The notes under the pieces were generated by a model. That model made no database searches. It was given only the letters and a program-made list of their open reading frames with translations, and was not told the DNA's origin. DNA of 64,000 nt from Oxalobacteraceae bacterium. GTDB lineage: Bacteria; Pseudomonadota; Gammaproteobacteria; Burkholderiales; Burkholderiaceae_D. This document shows positions 8,768-16,267 of the stretch, piece by piece. The DNA lies in contig JAJTGD010000003.1 of the NCBI GenBank assembly GCA_021299035.1, positions 24,175-88,174 of the forward strand. The letters are read 5' to 3'. A program made the position numbers and the translations under genes. Position 1 is the first letter of the stretch. Each line of letters begins with the position of its first letter.

Positions 8768-9040
8768 ATGATGCCGCTACCGAGCGAAAGTCTGATTGAG
8801 TATCCCAGCGACTTCCCAATCAAGATCATGGGAATCATGCAGGATGACTTTGCACAAACCATGGTGGAACTAGTTCAGCGTCATGATCCCGACTTCCACG
8901 CCGGCAAAATGACCATGCGGCCCTCATCACAAGGTAACTATCTGGCGCTGACCGTAACCGTGCGCGCTACTAGTCGCGAGCAGCTCGACAATCTCTACCG
9001 TGAGCTATCGTCACATGCGATGGTCAAGGTAGTGCTGTAA
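8768..9040 (+). CDS. ybeD: YbeD / DUF493 family protein
   Basis: 90 aa. Hallmarks are [13 protein letters not shown] near the N-terminus and [26 protein letters not shown], the ferredoxin-like fold of DUF493. The family is small, cytosolic and of unknown function, and is usually found immediately upstream of lipB, as here (5 nt). A link to lipoate metabolism or its regulation is therefore suggested by context only. Start ATG 8768, with a second Met directly after it. Confidence 0.92.
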   Translation: MMPLPSESLIEYPSDFPIKIMGIMQDDFAQTMVELVQRHDPDFHAGKMTMRPSSQGNYLALTVTVRATSREQLDNLYRELSSHAMVKVVL

Positions 9041-9045
9041 ACCGC

Positions 9046-9681
9046 ATGCATGCGCTGCTGACCCTGCGCCGTGGCCTTGAGTCTTATGAGCAGAGTTTCG
9101 CTGCCATGCGCGCGTTTACCGATACGCGCACGCCTGAGACCGATGATCAGCTATGGCTGGTCGAGCATCCGCCGGTGTTTACTTTGGGACTGGGCGCCGA
9201 CCCTGCCCATGTGATCGATGCACACCAGATTCCCGTGGTTCAAACCGACCGCGGTGGCGAGGTCACCTATCACGGTCCCGGACAGGCCATCGCCTATCTG
9301 CTGTTTGATCTTCGACGCGACGGCCGGCGGCTACTACCGCGAGAGTTTGTTCATCGCATCGAGCAAGCTGTGATCGAGACCCTCGCCACGTATAATTGTG
9401 CGGGTGAGCGTAAGGCTGGAGCGCCAGGGATTTACATCGCGAACGGCGAATGGCGTGGCGCGAAAATCGCTGCACTGGGCTTGAAGATCCGCGCTAATGG
9501 TTGCACCTATCACGGCGTATCCTTGAATGTCGCGATGGATCTGCAACCCTTCGAATGGATTAATCCCTGCGGCTATTCCGGTCTTGCAACTGTTGATCTG
9601 CGCAGCTTGGGCGTACAGGCGTCACTGCTTGAGGTACAAGAGCAACTGGCCCGCGCGCTCGAACAACAACTACTGCCTTGA
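9046..9681 (+). CDS. lipB: Lipoyl(octanoyl) transferase
   Basis: 211 aa. It moves octanoyl from octanoyl-ACP to lipoyl-domain lysines of the 2-oxoacid dehydrogenases and the glycine cleavage H protein. Visible motifs are [12 protein letters not shown] (69-80), GAKIAALG with the catalytic Lys140, and NPCGY with the acyl-thioester Cys175. Start ATG 9046 is 5 nt after ybeD and the stop is 3 nt before lipA, so ybeD-lipB-lipA is one transcriptional unit. Length is normal. Confidence 0.97.
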   Translation: MHALLTLRRGLESYEQSFAAMRAFTDTRTPETDDQLWLVEHPPVFTLGLGADPAHVIDAHQIPVVQTDRGGEVTYHGPGQAIAYLLFDLRRDGRRLLPREFVHRIEQAVIETLATYNCAGERKAGAPGIYIANGEWRGAKIAALGLKIRANGCTYHGVSLNVAMDLQPFEWINPCGYSGLATVDLRSLGVQASLLEVQEQLARALEQQLLP

Positions 9682-9684
9682 GCC

Positions 9685-10656
9685 ATGTCTGATTCCGGCG
9701 ATACCCTCGATACCCGCTACGACCCGAACCAAAAACAAAAAGGCGCGGGTAAGACCGCGCGCATTCCTATCAAGATCGTACCCGCCGAGAAGCTGGCAAA
9801 GCCGGACTGGATCCGGGTAAAGGCTGCTTCACCGACTACGCGCTTCTACGAAATCAAAGATATCTTGCGCAAGAATCAGCTGGTCACCGTGTGTGAAGAA
9901 GCGTCTTGTCCGAACATTGGTGAGTGCTTCGGCAAGGGCACCGCTACCTTCATGATCATGGGTGACAAATGCACCCGCCGCTGCCCGTTTTGTGATGTTG
10001 GCCACGGCCGCCCCGATCCGCTCGACGTCAACGAACCCGAGAATCTGGCGCGCACCATTGCAGCGCTTAAGCTCTCCTATGTGGTGATCACATCAGTCGA
10101 CCGTGATGATTTGCGAGATGGCGGTGCTGCACATTTTGTCGATTGCATACGGCGCGTACGCGAACTGTCACCGGCGACTCGAATAGAGATTCTGACGCCG
10201 GATTTCAGAGGCCGTATCGATCGTGCGCTCGAGATTTTGCAGGCTGCGCCGCCCGATGTGATGAACCACAACCTTGAAACCGTGCCCCGCCTGTACCGTG
10301 AAGCGCGACCCGGATCGGATTACGCCTTCTCGCTTGAACTACTGAAGCGTTTCAAAGCTCTGTGCCCGGACGTACCTACCAAGTCTGGCCTCATGGTGGG
10401 ACTCGGCGAAACCGATGAAGAAATTCTTCAGGTGATGCGCGACCTACGCGCGCATGACGTAGATATGTTGACCATCGGTCAGTATCTAATGCCCAGCGGT
10501 GACCACTTGCCCGTACGGCGCTATGTGCATCCGGACACATTCAAAATGTTTGAGCACGAGGCCAAGCAAATGGGCTTTGTCCACGCCGCAGTCGGTGCGA
10601 TGGTGCGTAGCTCGTATCACGCGGATCAACAAGCGCACCACGCTGGTGTCGTTTAG
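9685..10656 (+). CDS. lipA: Lipoyl synthase (radical SAM)
   Basis: 323 aa. It inserts two sulfurs into protein-bound octanoyl groups. Two cluster motifs are visible: Cys70-Cys75-Cys81 (CX4CX5C, auxiliary 4Fe-4S sacrificed as sulfur source) and Cys96-Cys100-Cys103 (CX3CX2C, radical SAM cluster). Conserved later segments are [12 protein letters not shown] and [10 protein letters not shown]. The last gene of ybeD-lipB-lipA. Downstream is a large inverted-repeat element against the convergent redoxin gene. Confidence 0.98.
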   Translation: MSDSGDTLDTRYDPNQKQKGAGKTARIPIKIVPAEKLAKPDWIRVKAASPTTRFYEIKDILRKNQLVTVCEEASCPNIGECFGKGTATFMIMGDKCTRRCPFCDVGHGRPDPLDVNEPENLARTIAALKLSYVVITSVDRDDLRDGGAAHFVDCIRRVRELSPATRIEILTPDFRGRIDRALEILQAAPPDVMNHNLETVPRLYREARPGSDYAFSLELLKRFKALCPDVPTKSGLMVGLGETDEEILQVMRDLRAHDVDMLTIGQYLMPSGDHLPVRRYVHPDTFKMFEHEAKQMGFVHAAVGAMVRSSYHADQQAHHAGVV

Positions 10657-10706
10657 TTCTTCTGTCGGACGCTAACAACAACGCCAGAATTACTTGAGGC
10701 GGGTTG

Positions 10707-10814
10707 TAAACCTGCTGCAAAGGTGTCGATGGCTAGGCGGGAGCGCCGCAGGCAGTACATGAGGTACGACAAGGCGCTACCAACAACGCCAGCGGCACCT
10801 TTACGGCAGGTTTA
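10707..10814. repeat. Large intergenic inverted-repeat element (about 108 nt)
   Basis: The outer arms are 21 nt (10707-10727 and 10794-10814) and pair with four mismatches or wobbles: TAAACCTGCTGCAAAGGTGTC against the complement of GGCACCTTTACGGCAGGTTTA. Inside them are nested stems: GCTAGGCG with CGCCAGC, AGCGCC (10742-10747) with GGCGCT (10773-10778), and GTAC-ATGAG-GTAC at the tip. The right arm covers the TAA of the redoxin gene. It may be a bidirectional terminator or a mobile intergenic repeat. No second copy was noticed in this window. Confidence 0.6.
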
Positions 10815-11339
10815 GGCAGCGAGCGCCTTTTCGATCAGCTTATGCAAGCCCACCTCATCCGGAATACCCACAAAACGCTTGAGTATGTTGCCGTCTTTAT
10901 CGATCAAGAAAGCGGTGGGTGTGAGTTGTACGTCACCGAATGCCTTGGCATTACTGCCATTGGTATCCAGGGCCACCGTAAACGGCAGCTGTCGCGTCTC
11001 GGTATAGTTCTGCACATACTGCGGCGGGTCGTAGCTCATCGCGACGGCGACTAACTCAAAGCCACGTTCGCGGTATTTGTTGAAAGTACCGACCATCTGG
11101 GGCATCTCGGCGATGCAGCTACCACAGCTGGTTGCCCAAAAATTCACCAGCACGACTTTGCCACGCAGCGACGTGGTGGTGAGCTGCTGGCCATTCAAGG
11201 TATTGAACGTCGCTGTGGGCGCCTGCTCACGTTTGAGCAGGGACAGGGCGAGGAAAAGAACAACACCCAGAATTGCGACGATCGACATCGTCTGCAGAAT
11301 GGTGAGGCCGCCGATGCGGCGCGGGAAATGCTTGGACAT
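10812..11339 (-). CDS. TlpA/ResA-like membrane-anchored thioredoxin
   Basis: 175 aa. One N-terminal membrane segment (about 17-35, TMSIVAILGVVLFLALSLL) is followed by a redoxin domain with the active site WATSCGSCIAEMP (Cys72-Gly-Ser-Cys75) and the cis-proline loop LTPTAFLID. TlpA-type proteins reduce periplasmic disulfides, for example in cytochrome c or copper-site maturation. The partner is not visible here. A TATAAT box (11372-11377 on this strand) lies upstream. The gene is convergent with lipA. Confidence 0.9.
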   Translation of the reverse strand: MSKHFPRRIGGLTILQTMSIVAILGVVLFLALSLLKREQAPTATFNTLNGQQLTTTSLRGKVVLVNFWATSCGSCIAEMPQMVGTFNKYRERGFELVAVAMSYDPPQYVQNYTETRQLPFTVALDTNGSNAKAFGDVQLTPTAFLIDKDGNILKRFVGIPDEVGLHKLIEKALAA

Positions 11340-11371
11340 AGGTTTATTCGTATGAGCGACAATGACCCGCC

Positions 11372-11377
11372 ATTATA
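11372..11377 (-). promoter_or_regulatory. Candidate -10 box of the redoxin gene
   Basis: TATAAT on the minus strand, 32 nt before the ATG at 11339. The -35 region falls inside the GC-rich inverted repeat at 11382-11412 and matches poorly. Confidence 0.4.
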
Positions 11378-11381
11378 GGCG

Positions 11382-11412
11382 CGCGGCCGGGACTCGAACC
11401 AGCCCGGCCGCG
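11382..11412 (-). terminator. GC-rich inverted repeat downstream of dolP
   Basis: CGCGGCCGGG and CCCGGCCGCG form a 10-bp perfect stem with an 11-nt loop, 8 nt after the dolP stop. There is no T run, so it is either a Rho-assisted stop or an mRNA 3'-end stabiliser. The loop strand contains GGTTCGAGTCC, which mimics a tRNA T-loop, but no tRNA cloverleaf can be built around it. Confidence 0.45.
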
Positions 11413-11420
11413 GGATAAGC

Positions 11421-12089
11421 TTACTTGGCGGGTGCCGAGGTGCGCGATTCTTCGGGAGATGACTTGGCCTTCAGCTCAAGCAGCTCGTCCTCGCTGATGT
11501 ACTCGAACAGCTTGACCACTTTGCGGATATTGTTCGCTGCGTTACGCGCTACCTCAGCACCGAGCTTGGCTTCACGCTGGGTAACGCGCCCCATCAGATA
11601 AACCACACCGCGATCGGTATGTACTTTGAAAGCACTGAGATAGAGATCTTTGGTATCGATGATCGCCGCCTTGACCTTACTGGTGATCAGTAAATCATTG
11701 GAGCGCGCACTTATGGAGGATACCGGTGCGATATCAAGATCATTTTCGATTTTTTTCGGATCCACCAAGGTTGCGATCTGTGCCTCAACATCCGCTTTCA
11801 TTTTCTCATCGGCGACTTCGCCAGTCAGAACCACCATGCGGTTATAGCTGGTGACGGCTACCCTGCCTTTATCACCGGTAATCTTGTTAGCGCGGCCCTC
11901 GCCCTTTAGCTCTATGGCTTTGTCGTCAGTTTGTGTGCCAATCGAGCGGCGATCAATTGCTGCCATCGATCCTACGGCAGTCGCTCCCACCACCAGAGGC
12001 ACACAGCCCTGCAGACTGGCGCAGAGCACTGCGCCCAGCGCAAGCCCCAGTAGTGGACGGCCGATGGCCGTCGATAGTGCTAGTTTCAT
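11421..12089 (-). CDS. dolP: BON-domain outer-membrane lipoprotein (DolP/YraP-like)
   Basis: 222 aa. A lipoprotein signal ends at the lipobox LQGC (Cys29). Two BON domains follow (about 75-140 and 148-215, e.g. NRMVVLTGEVADEKMKADVE and RGVVYLMGRVTQREAKLGAEV). The C-terminal tail is charged. DolP in enterobacteria binds anionic phospholipid at the division site and supports outer-membrane integrity and BAM. The start overlaps the diaA stop as ATGA, and yraN-diaA-dolP order matches the enterobacterial yraN-diaA-yraP cluster, supporting the name. Confidence 0.85.
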   Translation of the reverse strand: MKLALSTAIGRPLLGLALGAVLCASLQGCVPLVVGATAVGSMAAIDRRSIGTQTDDKAIELKGEGRANKITGDKGRVAVTSYNRMVVLTGEVADEKMKADVEAQIATLVDPKKIENDLDIAPVSSISARSNDLLITSKVKAAIIDTKDLYLSAFKVHTDRGVVYLMGRVTQREAKLGAEVARNAANNIRKVVKLFEYISEDELLELKAKSSPEESRTSAPAK

Positions 12090-12679
12090 TCGGTGTCTCC
12101 TCCAAAAAGCGCGACGTCAATGCCGTCGCAAATACAGTGAATAGTCAACAGATGCAGCTCTTGAATACGCGATACCCGCTGATGAGGTACGCAAATATGA
12201 ACATCCACATCAGTCAGAATACTGGAGAGCGCGCCGCCGCCATTGCCGGTCAGCGCTACGACGCGCATATCTCTCTCTTGTGCCGCCTCGACCGCGGCGA
12301 CCACATTGCCTGAATTACCGGAGGTCGTCATCGCCAGTAGTACATCACCTGCCTGTCCGAGTGCCTGCACCTGTTTGGCGAATATCTCGTGATAGCCGTA
12401 GTCATTACCTATGGCCGTGAGCACGGAAGTATCGGTGGATAAGGCAATGGCGGGCAAAGGCAAACGCTCACGTTCGAAGCGACCGACCAGTTTTGCCGCA
12501 AAGTGCTGACTATCCGCGGCCGAGCCACCGTTGCCGCAAGCAAGGATACGGCTGCCATTCGAGAGTGCGATGAAGATTAATTCGATCGCCTCCGCAATCG
12601 GCTGAGCGAGCGAAGCAGCGGCCTGACGATTTAATTCGGCATTTTCTCGAAACTGGTCGAGTATTCGTTGCTTGCTCAT
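12086..12679 (-). CDS. diaA: SIS-domain protein DiaA (GmhA-like phosphoheptose isomerase fold)
   Basis: 197 aa, one SIS domain. ILACGNGGSAADSQHFAAKLVGRF is the phosphosugar loop shared by GmhA and DiaA, followed by MTTSGNSGNV and a C-terminal HLLTIHCICDGID helix. DiaA tetramers bind DnaA and promote its loading at oriC; GmhA makes heptose-7-phosphate for LPS. Sequence alone does not separate them. The position between yraN and dolP, the same as in enterobacteria, favours DiaA. Coupled to dolP by a 4-nt overlap. Confidence 0.82.
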   Translation of the reverse strand: MSKQRILDQFRENAELNRQAAASLAQPIAEAIELIFIALSNGSRILACGNGGSAADSQHFAAKLVGRFERERLPLPAIALSTDTSVLTAIGNDYGYHEIFAKQVQALGQAGDVLLAMTTSGNSGNVVAAVEAAQERDMRVVALTGNGGGALSSILTDVDVHICVPHQRVSRIQELHLLTIHCICDGIDVALFGGDTE

Positions 12680-12741
12680 ACACAGGATTATAAAGCTGAG
12701 CCCGCCCTATGGTCCGCCGTGGCTTTCATCAAATGGGGAGA

Positions 12742-13089
12742 TTAAGCACTGAAAATATGACGAAGCCATGTTAGTGCTTCACCATCAATACACACAGCAT
12801 CGAAACGACAGGCGGATGTATTGGGATACTTTTGCAGGAAAAACTGGGCGCTATGCCACAGCCGAGCCTGCTTCAATGGGGAAATGCTGGCTGCCGCACC
12901 GCCAAATTGCCGACTACGGCGCTGCCGCACCTCGACAAAAACTAGCGTCGCGGCATCACGCATAATCAGATCAATCTCGCCACGTCGACTACGAAAGTTC
13001 CGTTTTATCAAAATCAGCCCTTGGGCTTGCAGATACGCCAGCGCGCGATCCTCGGCAAGTCGGCCTGATGCTGTAGTGCAGTGCTTCAT
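12742..13089 (-). CDS. yraN: YraN family (UPF0102) nuclease-fold protein
   Basis: 115 aa from the ATG at 13089 (MKHCTTASGRLAED). The frame opens 11 codons earlier at 13122, but those residues are not typical of the family. Core motifs are GRLAEDRALAYLQAQGL, RNFRSRRGEIDLIMRD and LVFVEVRQR: the G-E, E-D and E-K type residues of an endonuclease-like fold. Function is unproven. It precedes diaA and is divergent from rsmI. Confidence 0.93.
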   Translation of the reverse strand: MKHCTTASGRLAEDRALAYLQAQGLILIKRNFRSRRGEIDLIMRDAATLVFVEVRQRRSRQFGGAAASISPLKQARLWHSAQFFLQKYPNTSACRFDAVCIDGEALTWLRHIFSA

Positions 13090-13169
13090 TGATGCGCTAG
13101 TGTGTTTTGTACAATATGGCAAGCTGTCGCTTCCGACCTCGGTGCGTGGCGAGTTCTCATTGGTCTCTT

Positions 13170-14093
13170 ATGTCATCTCAGCTCTCGTCCCACCTGATCG
13201 CGCTACTCGATTCACTCGCGGAAGAAATCACGCTGCAGCGTTTTCCGGCGGGCGCATTGTATGTGGTTGCGACACCGATTGGTAACCTGGGGGATATCAG
13301 CGTTCGGGCATTGAGCGTACTTGAGATGGTCGATGCGGTCGCCTGCGAAGATACGCGCAACACCGGTCAGCTGATGAAGCGCTACGGCTTATCCAAGCCA
13401 CTCATCACCACGCACCAGCATAACGAGGCTGAAGCGGCCCAAAAAATTATCGAAAGACTTCATCGGGGTGAGCGCATTGCGCTGGTGTCGGATGCGGGTA
13501 CGCCAGCGATTTCCGATCCGGGTACCCGCGTGGTGGATGCTGTCATCAACCAGGGCTTGGCCGTGGTACCGATTGCAGGACCGGCGGCGGCCACCGCTGC
13601 GCTCTCCGGCAGCGGCTTGTCGGGCGAAGGCTTTCATTTTTCCGGCTTTCTGCCATCGAAAGATGCGCAACGCGATTCAGCGTTACAGTCGCTGATCGAC
13701 TCACCGTCCGTGCTGGTATTTTATGAAGCGCCGCATCGGGTGCTTGATACGGTTAACGCAATGCGGCGTTTATTCGGTGATCAGCGACGCATTGTGATTG
13801 CGCGCGAGCTGTCGAAACTGTTCGAACAAATTCATCGTTGCGCTTTATCGGAGGCACACGAATGGCTTGCCGCAGATGCAAATCGTCAACGGGGCGAGTT
13901 CGTGCTTTTAATTGAGGGTGCGAACCGAGGGGATATCGATACTGACAGCATGCTCGAGGCGCGCCGTCTGTTGACCATACTGCTGGAAGAATGTCCTGTC
14001 AGCCAAGCCGCTGCGCTGGCTGCAAAAATCACTAAAATCAAAAAAAATACCTTGTATGCCATGGCGCTGGAAATCGCCAATCCATCATCCTGA
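13170..14093 (+). CDS. rsmI: 16S rRNA (cytidine(1402)-2'-O)-methyltransferase
   Basis: 307 aa from the ATG at 13170 (MSSQLSSHL); an earlier in-frame Met at 13107 adds 21 residues unlike the family. It belongs to the tetrapyrrole-methylase superfamily: LYVVATPIGNLGDIS, then LVSDAGTPAISDPG (SAM-binding) and FYEAPHRVLDT. It 2'-O-methylates C1402 in the ribosomal decoding centre. Divergent from yraN. TACAAT at 13110-13115 is a possible -10 box. In enterobacteria an lpoA gene lies between these two genes; none is present here. Confidence 0.94.
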   Translation: MSSQLSSHLIALLDSLAEEITLQRFPAGALYVVATPIGNLGDISVRALSVLEMVDAVACEDTRNTGQLMKRYGLSKPLITTHQHNEAEAAQKIIERLHRGERIALVSDAGTPAISDPGTRVVDAVINQGLAVVPIAGPAAATAALSGSGLSGEGFHFSGFLPSKDAQRDSALQSLIDSPSVLVFYEAPHRVLDTVNAMRRLFGDQRRIVIARELSKLFEQIHRCALSEAHEWLAADANRQRGEFVLLIEGANRGDIDTDSMLEARRLLTILLEECPVSQAAALAAKITKIKKNTLYAMALEIANPSS

Positions 14094-14157
14094 ACGCTTC
14101 AAGACGATGATCAGGGCAGGGTACCGCAAGCAATGCGAGCGATATTGTGCGAGTGGC

Positions 14158-15144
14158 TTAGCGCTGCACTACCGTAGTCTGTATTTGTGCTGCGCCCTGT
14201 AGATGGCGTGCCGCATCGGTCGCCAGTCCTCGGCTGGTGAAAGGCCCGCTGTGTAGCCGGTACCAGCCACCGCTCTGAACGATCACGGGCTGCGGAAGAT
14301 GACTTGGCCAGGCTGTCAGCACCCGATCCCTCATCGTGCGCGCATTCGCCTCATCCGTATAGGCGCCGAGCTGCAGGTAAAAAGCAGGCTCGATGGCTTT
14401 GGTGGCCGGGTCAGAACGATCGGGCTGCGGTATTGCCGATGCAATCGGATCATCGGTCGGTTTTCTGGCTAGCTCTGCGCTGGAGGATGCCCGCTTGGCT
14501 GCCTGCAGTCGGGTAATGTCATCGGGAAGCAAGCGCTCCACTTCGAGTTCTGCGCTGCCGCCGCGAATAATGTCGAGCTTGAGTGCTGCGGTGTATGAGA
14601 GATCGATGATGCGCGATGCCAGGAACGGGCCACGGTCATTGATGCGAACGATCACCTGCTTACCGTTGCGCAGATTCGTGACACGCGCATAGGAAGGGAT
14701 AGGCAGGATCGGATGGGCCGCGGTCATCGCGAACATATCGTAAATCTCGCCAGAGGCGGTTTTACGCCCGTGGTATTTCCTGCCATACCAACTGCCCGCA
14801 CCACGCTGGACGAAAGGGCGCGCATCATTGATTGGCACAAAGGTTTGATCCAACACGGTGTAGGGCTTGCTCGGTCCGCGCAAGTAGGGCTCAACTTTGG
14901 GCTCAGCATCGGGCGTGTCGAGCAGCCCGGGTGGCACTTGCTCGGGCGGTCCGTCGTCTTGATAGTAGGCGCCCGGGCGTTTTGGCGAGGCAGTTGCAGG
15001 CGCGCTGGCGACTGGCGGCGGCGGCTCTCGGACTACCCGGTCGTCGCGAGTGGGTACGTCGATGGTGCTGCAAGCGGAAAGCGCCACCACGAGTGCCAAC
15101 CATCCCAGCCGGGTCATCAACAATCGCAGCGAGACCAAACGCAT
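14158..15144 (-). CDS. rlpA: Septal ring lytic transglycosylase RlpA (lipoprotein with SPOR domain)
   Basis: 328 aa. Signal peptide with lipobox LSACS (Cys25), then a Pro-rich linker. A double-psi beta-barrel follows with GAGSWYGRKYHGRKTASGE and the catalytic region RVTNLRNGKQVIVRINDRGPF. A C-terminal SPOR domain (about 255-328, FYLQLGAYTDEANARTMRD) ends the protein. RlpA cleaves glycan strands stripped of stem peptides at the septum. It is the last gene of the mre-mrd-rodA operon, starting 1 nt after the rodA stop, a common arrangement. Confidence 0.95.
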   Translation of the reverse strand: MRLVSLRLLMTRLGWLALVVALSACSTIDVPTRDDRVVREPPPPVASAPATASPKRPGAYYQDDGPPEQVPPGLLDTPDAEPKVEPYLRGPSKPYTVLDQTFVPINDARPFVQRGAGSWYGRKYHGRKTASGEIYDMFAMTAAHPILPIPSYARVTNLRNGKQVIVRINDRGPFLASRIIDLSYTAALKLDIIRGGSAELEVERLLPDDITRLQAAKRASSSAELARKPTDDPIASAIPQPDRSDPATKAIEPAFYLQLGAYTDEANARTMRDRVLTAWPSHLPQPVIVQSGGWYRLHSGPFTSRGLATDAARHLQGAAQIQTTVVQR

Positions 15145-15145
15145 T

Positions 15146-16267
15146 TCAGGTCTGCACTAACTTGCGATGGCGCTGTATGCTCATCAGGGTGCCGACGGCC
15201 AAGGACAAAGTCACGAATGCCGTGCCGCCATAGCTCATAAAGGGCAAGGGCACACCGACGACCGGCAGTATCCCGCTGACCATACCCATGTTGACGAAGG
15301 CATAAACGAATATCGACAGCGTGATCGCGCCAGCCAATAGGCGGGAGAATAGCGTGGGGGCGTTGGCCGAGATCAAGAGTCCACGTCCAATTAGCATCAG
15401 GTACAACACGAGCAGCACAGCATTACCGAGTAATCCGAACTCTTCCGAAAACACGGCAAAGATGAAATCGGTGGTCCGTTCAGGAATGAACTCGAGGTGT
15501 GCCTGTGATCCATTCAACCAGCCTTTTCCGATCAATCCGCCTGAGCCAATCGCAATGGTTGATTGAATAATGTGGAAGCCTTTACCAAGCGGATCAGATG
15601 TCGGATCGATCAGGGTCATCACTCGCCCGCGTTGATAATCGTGCAGCATCGACCACACGAGCGGCAGGCTGGAAAGTCCGGCAATCATCATGCCGATGAT
15701 TAAGCGCCACGATAACCCCGCCAGAAAGATGACAAAAAATCCTGACGACAAGACCAGCATCGCCGTACCCAGATCAGGCTGGCGCAGAATAAATGCAACC
15801 GGTGCCAATACGAGCACGCCGGCCACCAGAAAATCGCGCCAACGGATCATGCCTTCTCGCTTTTGAAAATACCACGCGAGCATGAGTGGCAGCGCAAGCT
15901 TCATGATTTCCGATGGTTGGATAATCACGCCCACATTGAGCCAGCGACGGGCGCCATTTTTAACTAAACCGAACATGGCAACAGCCACCAACAACCCCAC
16001 GCCGACCAGATAAATCGGCAGCGCAAAATGCATCAGCTTTTGTGGTGGTATTACTGCAGCAACCCACATCACCATAATGCCAATGGCGATGTTGCGAATA
16101 TGTCCTTCGAATCGCCCCGGATAATCCATAGCCGCTGAAGCCACTGCAAGACACCCCAGCAGCATGATCAAGCCGACGATAATCGCTAATGAGCGATCAA
16201 AAATCAGTAGCCGACGCTTGATCGATTCAATGATCATGCTTCGGGCGCTATCAGCATAGGACAGCAT
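15146..16267 (-). CDS. rodA: Peptidoglycan glycosyltransferase RodA (SEDS)
   Basis: 373 aa from the ATG at 16267, which shares its A with the mrdA TGA (TGATG); a GTG directly before it is the alternative. About ten membrane segments. SEDS signatures: RWLNVGVIIQPSEIMKLALP, QPDLGTAMLV, and the C-terminal FAVFSEEFGLLGN and PLPFMSYGGTA. It polymerises lipid II during lateral-wall growth, paired with PBP2 encoded just upstream. Also known as mrdB. Length is normal. Confidence 0.96.
   Translation of the reverse strand: MLSYADSARSMIIESIKRRLLIFDRSLAIIVGLIMLLGCLAVASAAMDYPGRFEGHIRNIAIGIMVMWVAAVIPPQKLMHFALPIYLVGVGLLVAVAMFGLVKNGARRWLNVGVIIQPSEIMKLALPLMLAWYFQKREGMIRWRDFLVAGVLVLAPVAFILRQPDLGTAMLVLSSGFFVIFLAGLSWRLIIGMMIAGLSSLPLVWSMLHDYQRGRVMTLIDPTSDPLGKGFHIIQSTIAIGSGGLIGKGWLNGSQAHLEFIPERTTDFIFAVFSEEFGLLGNAVLLVLYLMLIGRGLLISANAPTLFSRLLAGAITLSIFVYAFVNMGMVSGILPVVGVPLPFMSYGGTAFVTLSLAVGTLMSIQRHRKLVQT

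Noticed and set aside
11382..11412. GGTTCGAGTCC on the minus strand, like a tRNA T-loop
   Set aside because: The flanking bases form one continuous 10-bp hairpin and not a 5-bp T-stem; no acceptor, D or anticodon arm can be found around it.
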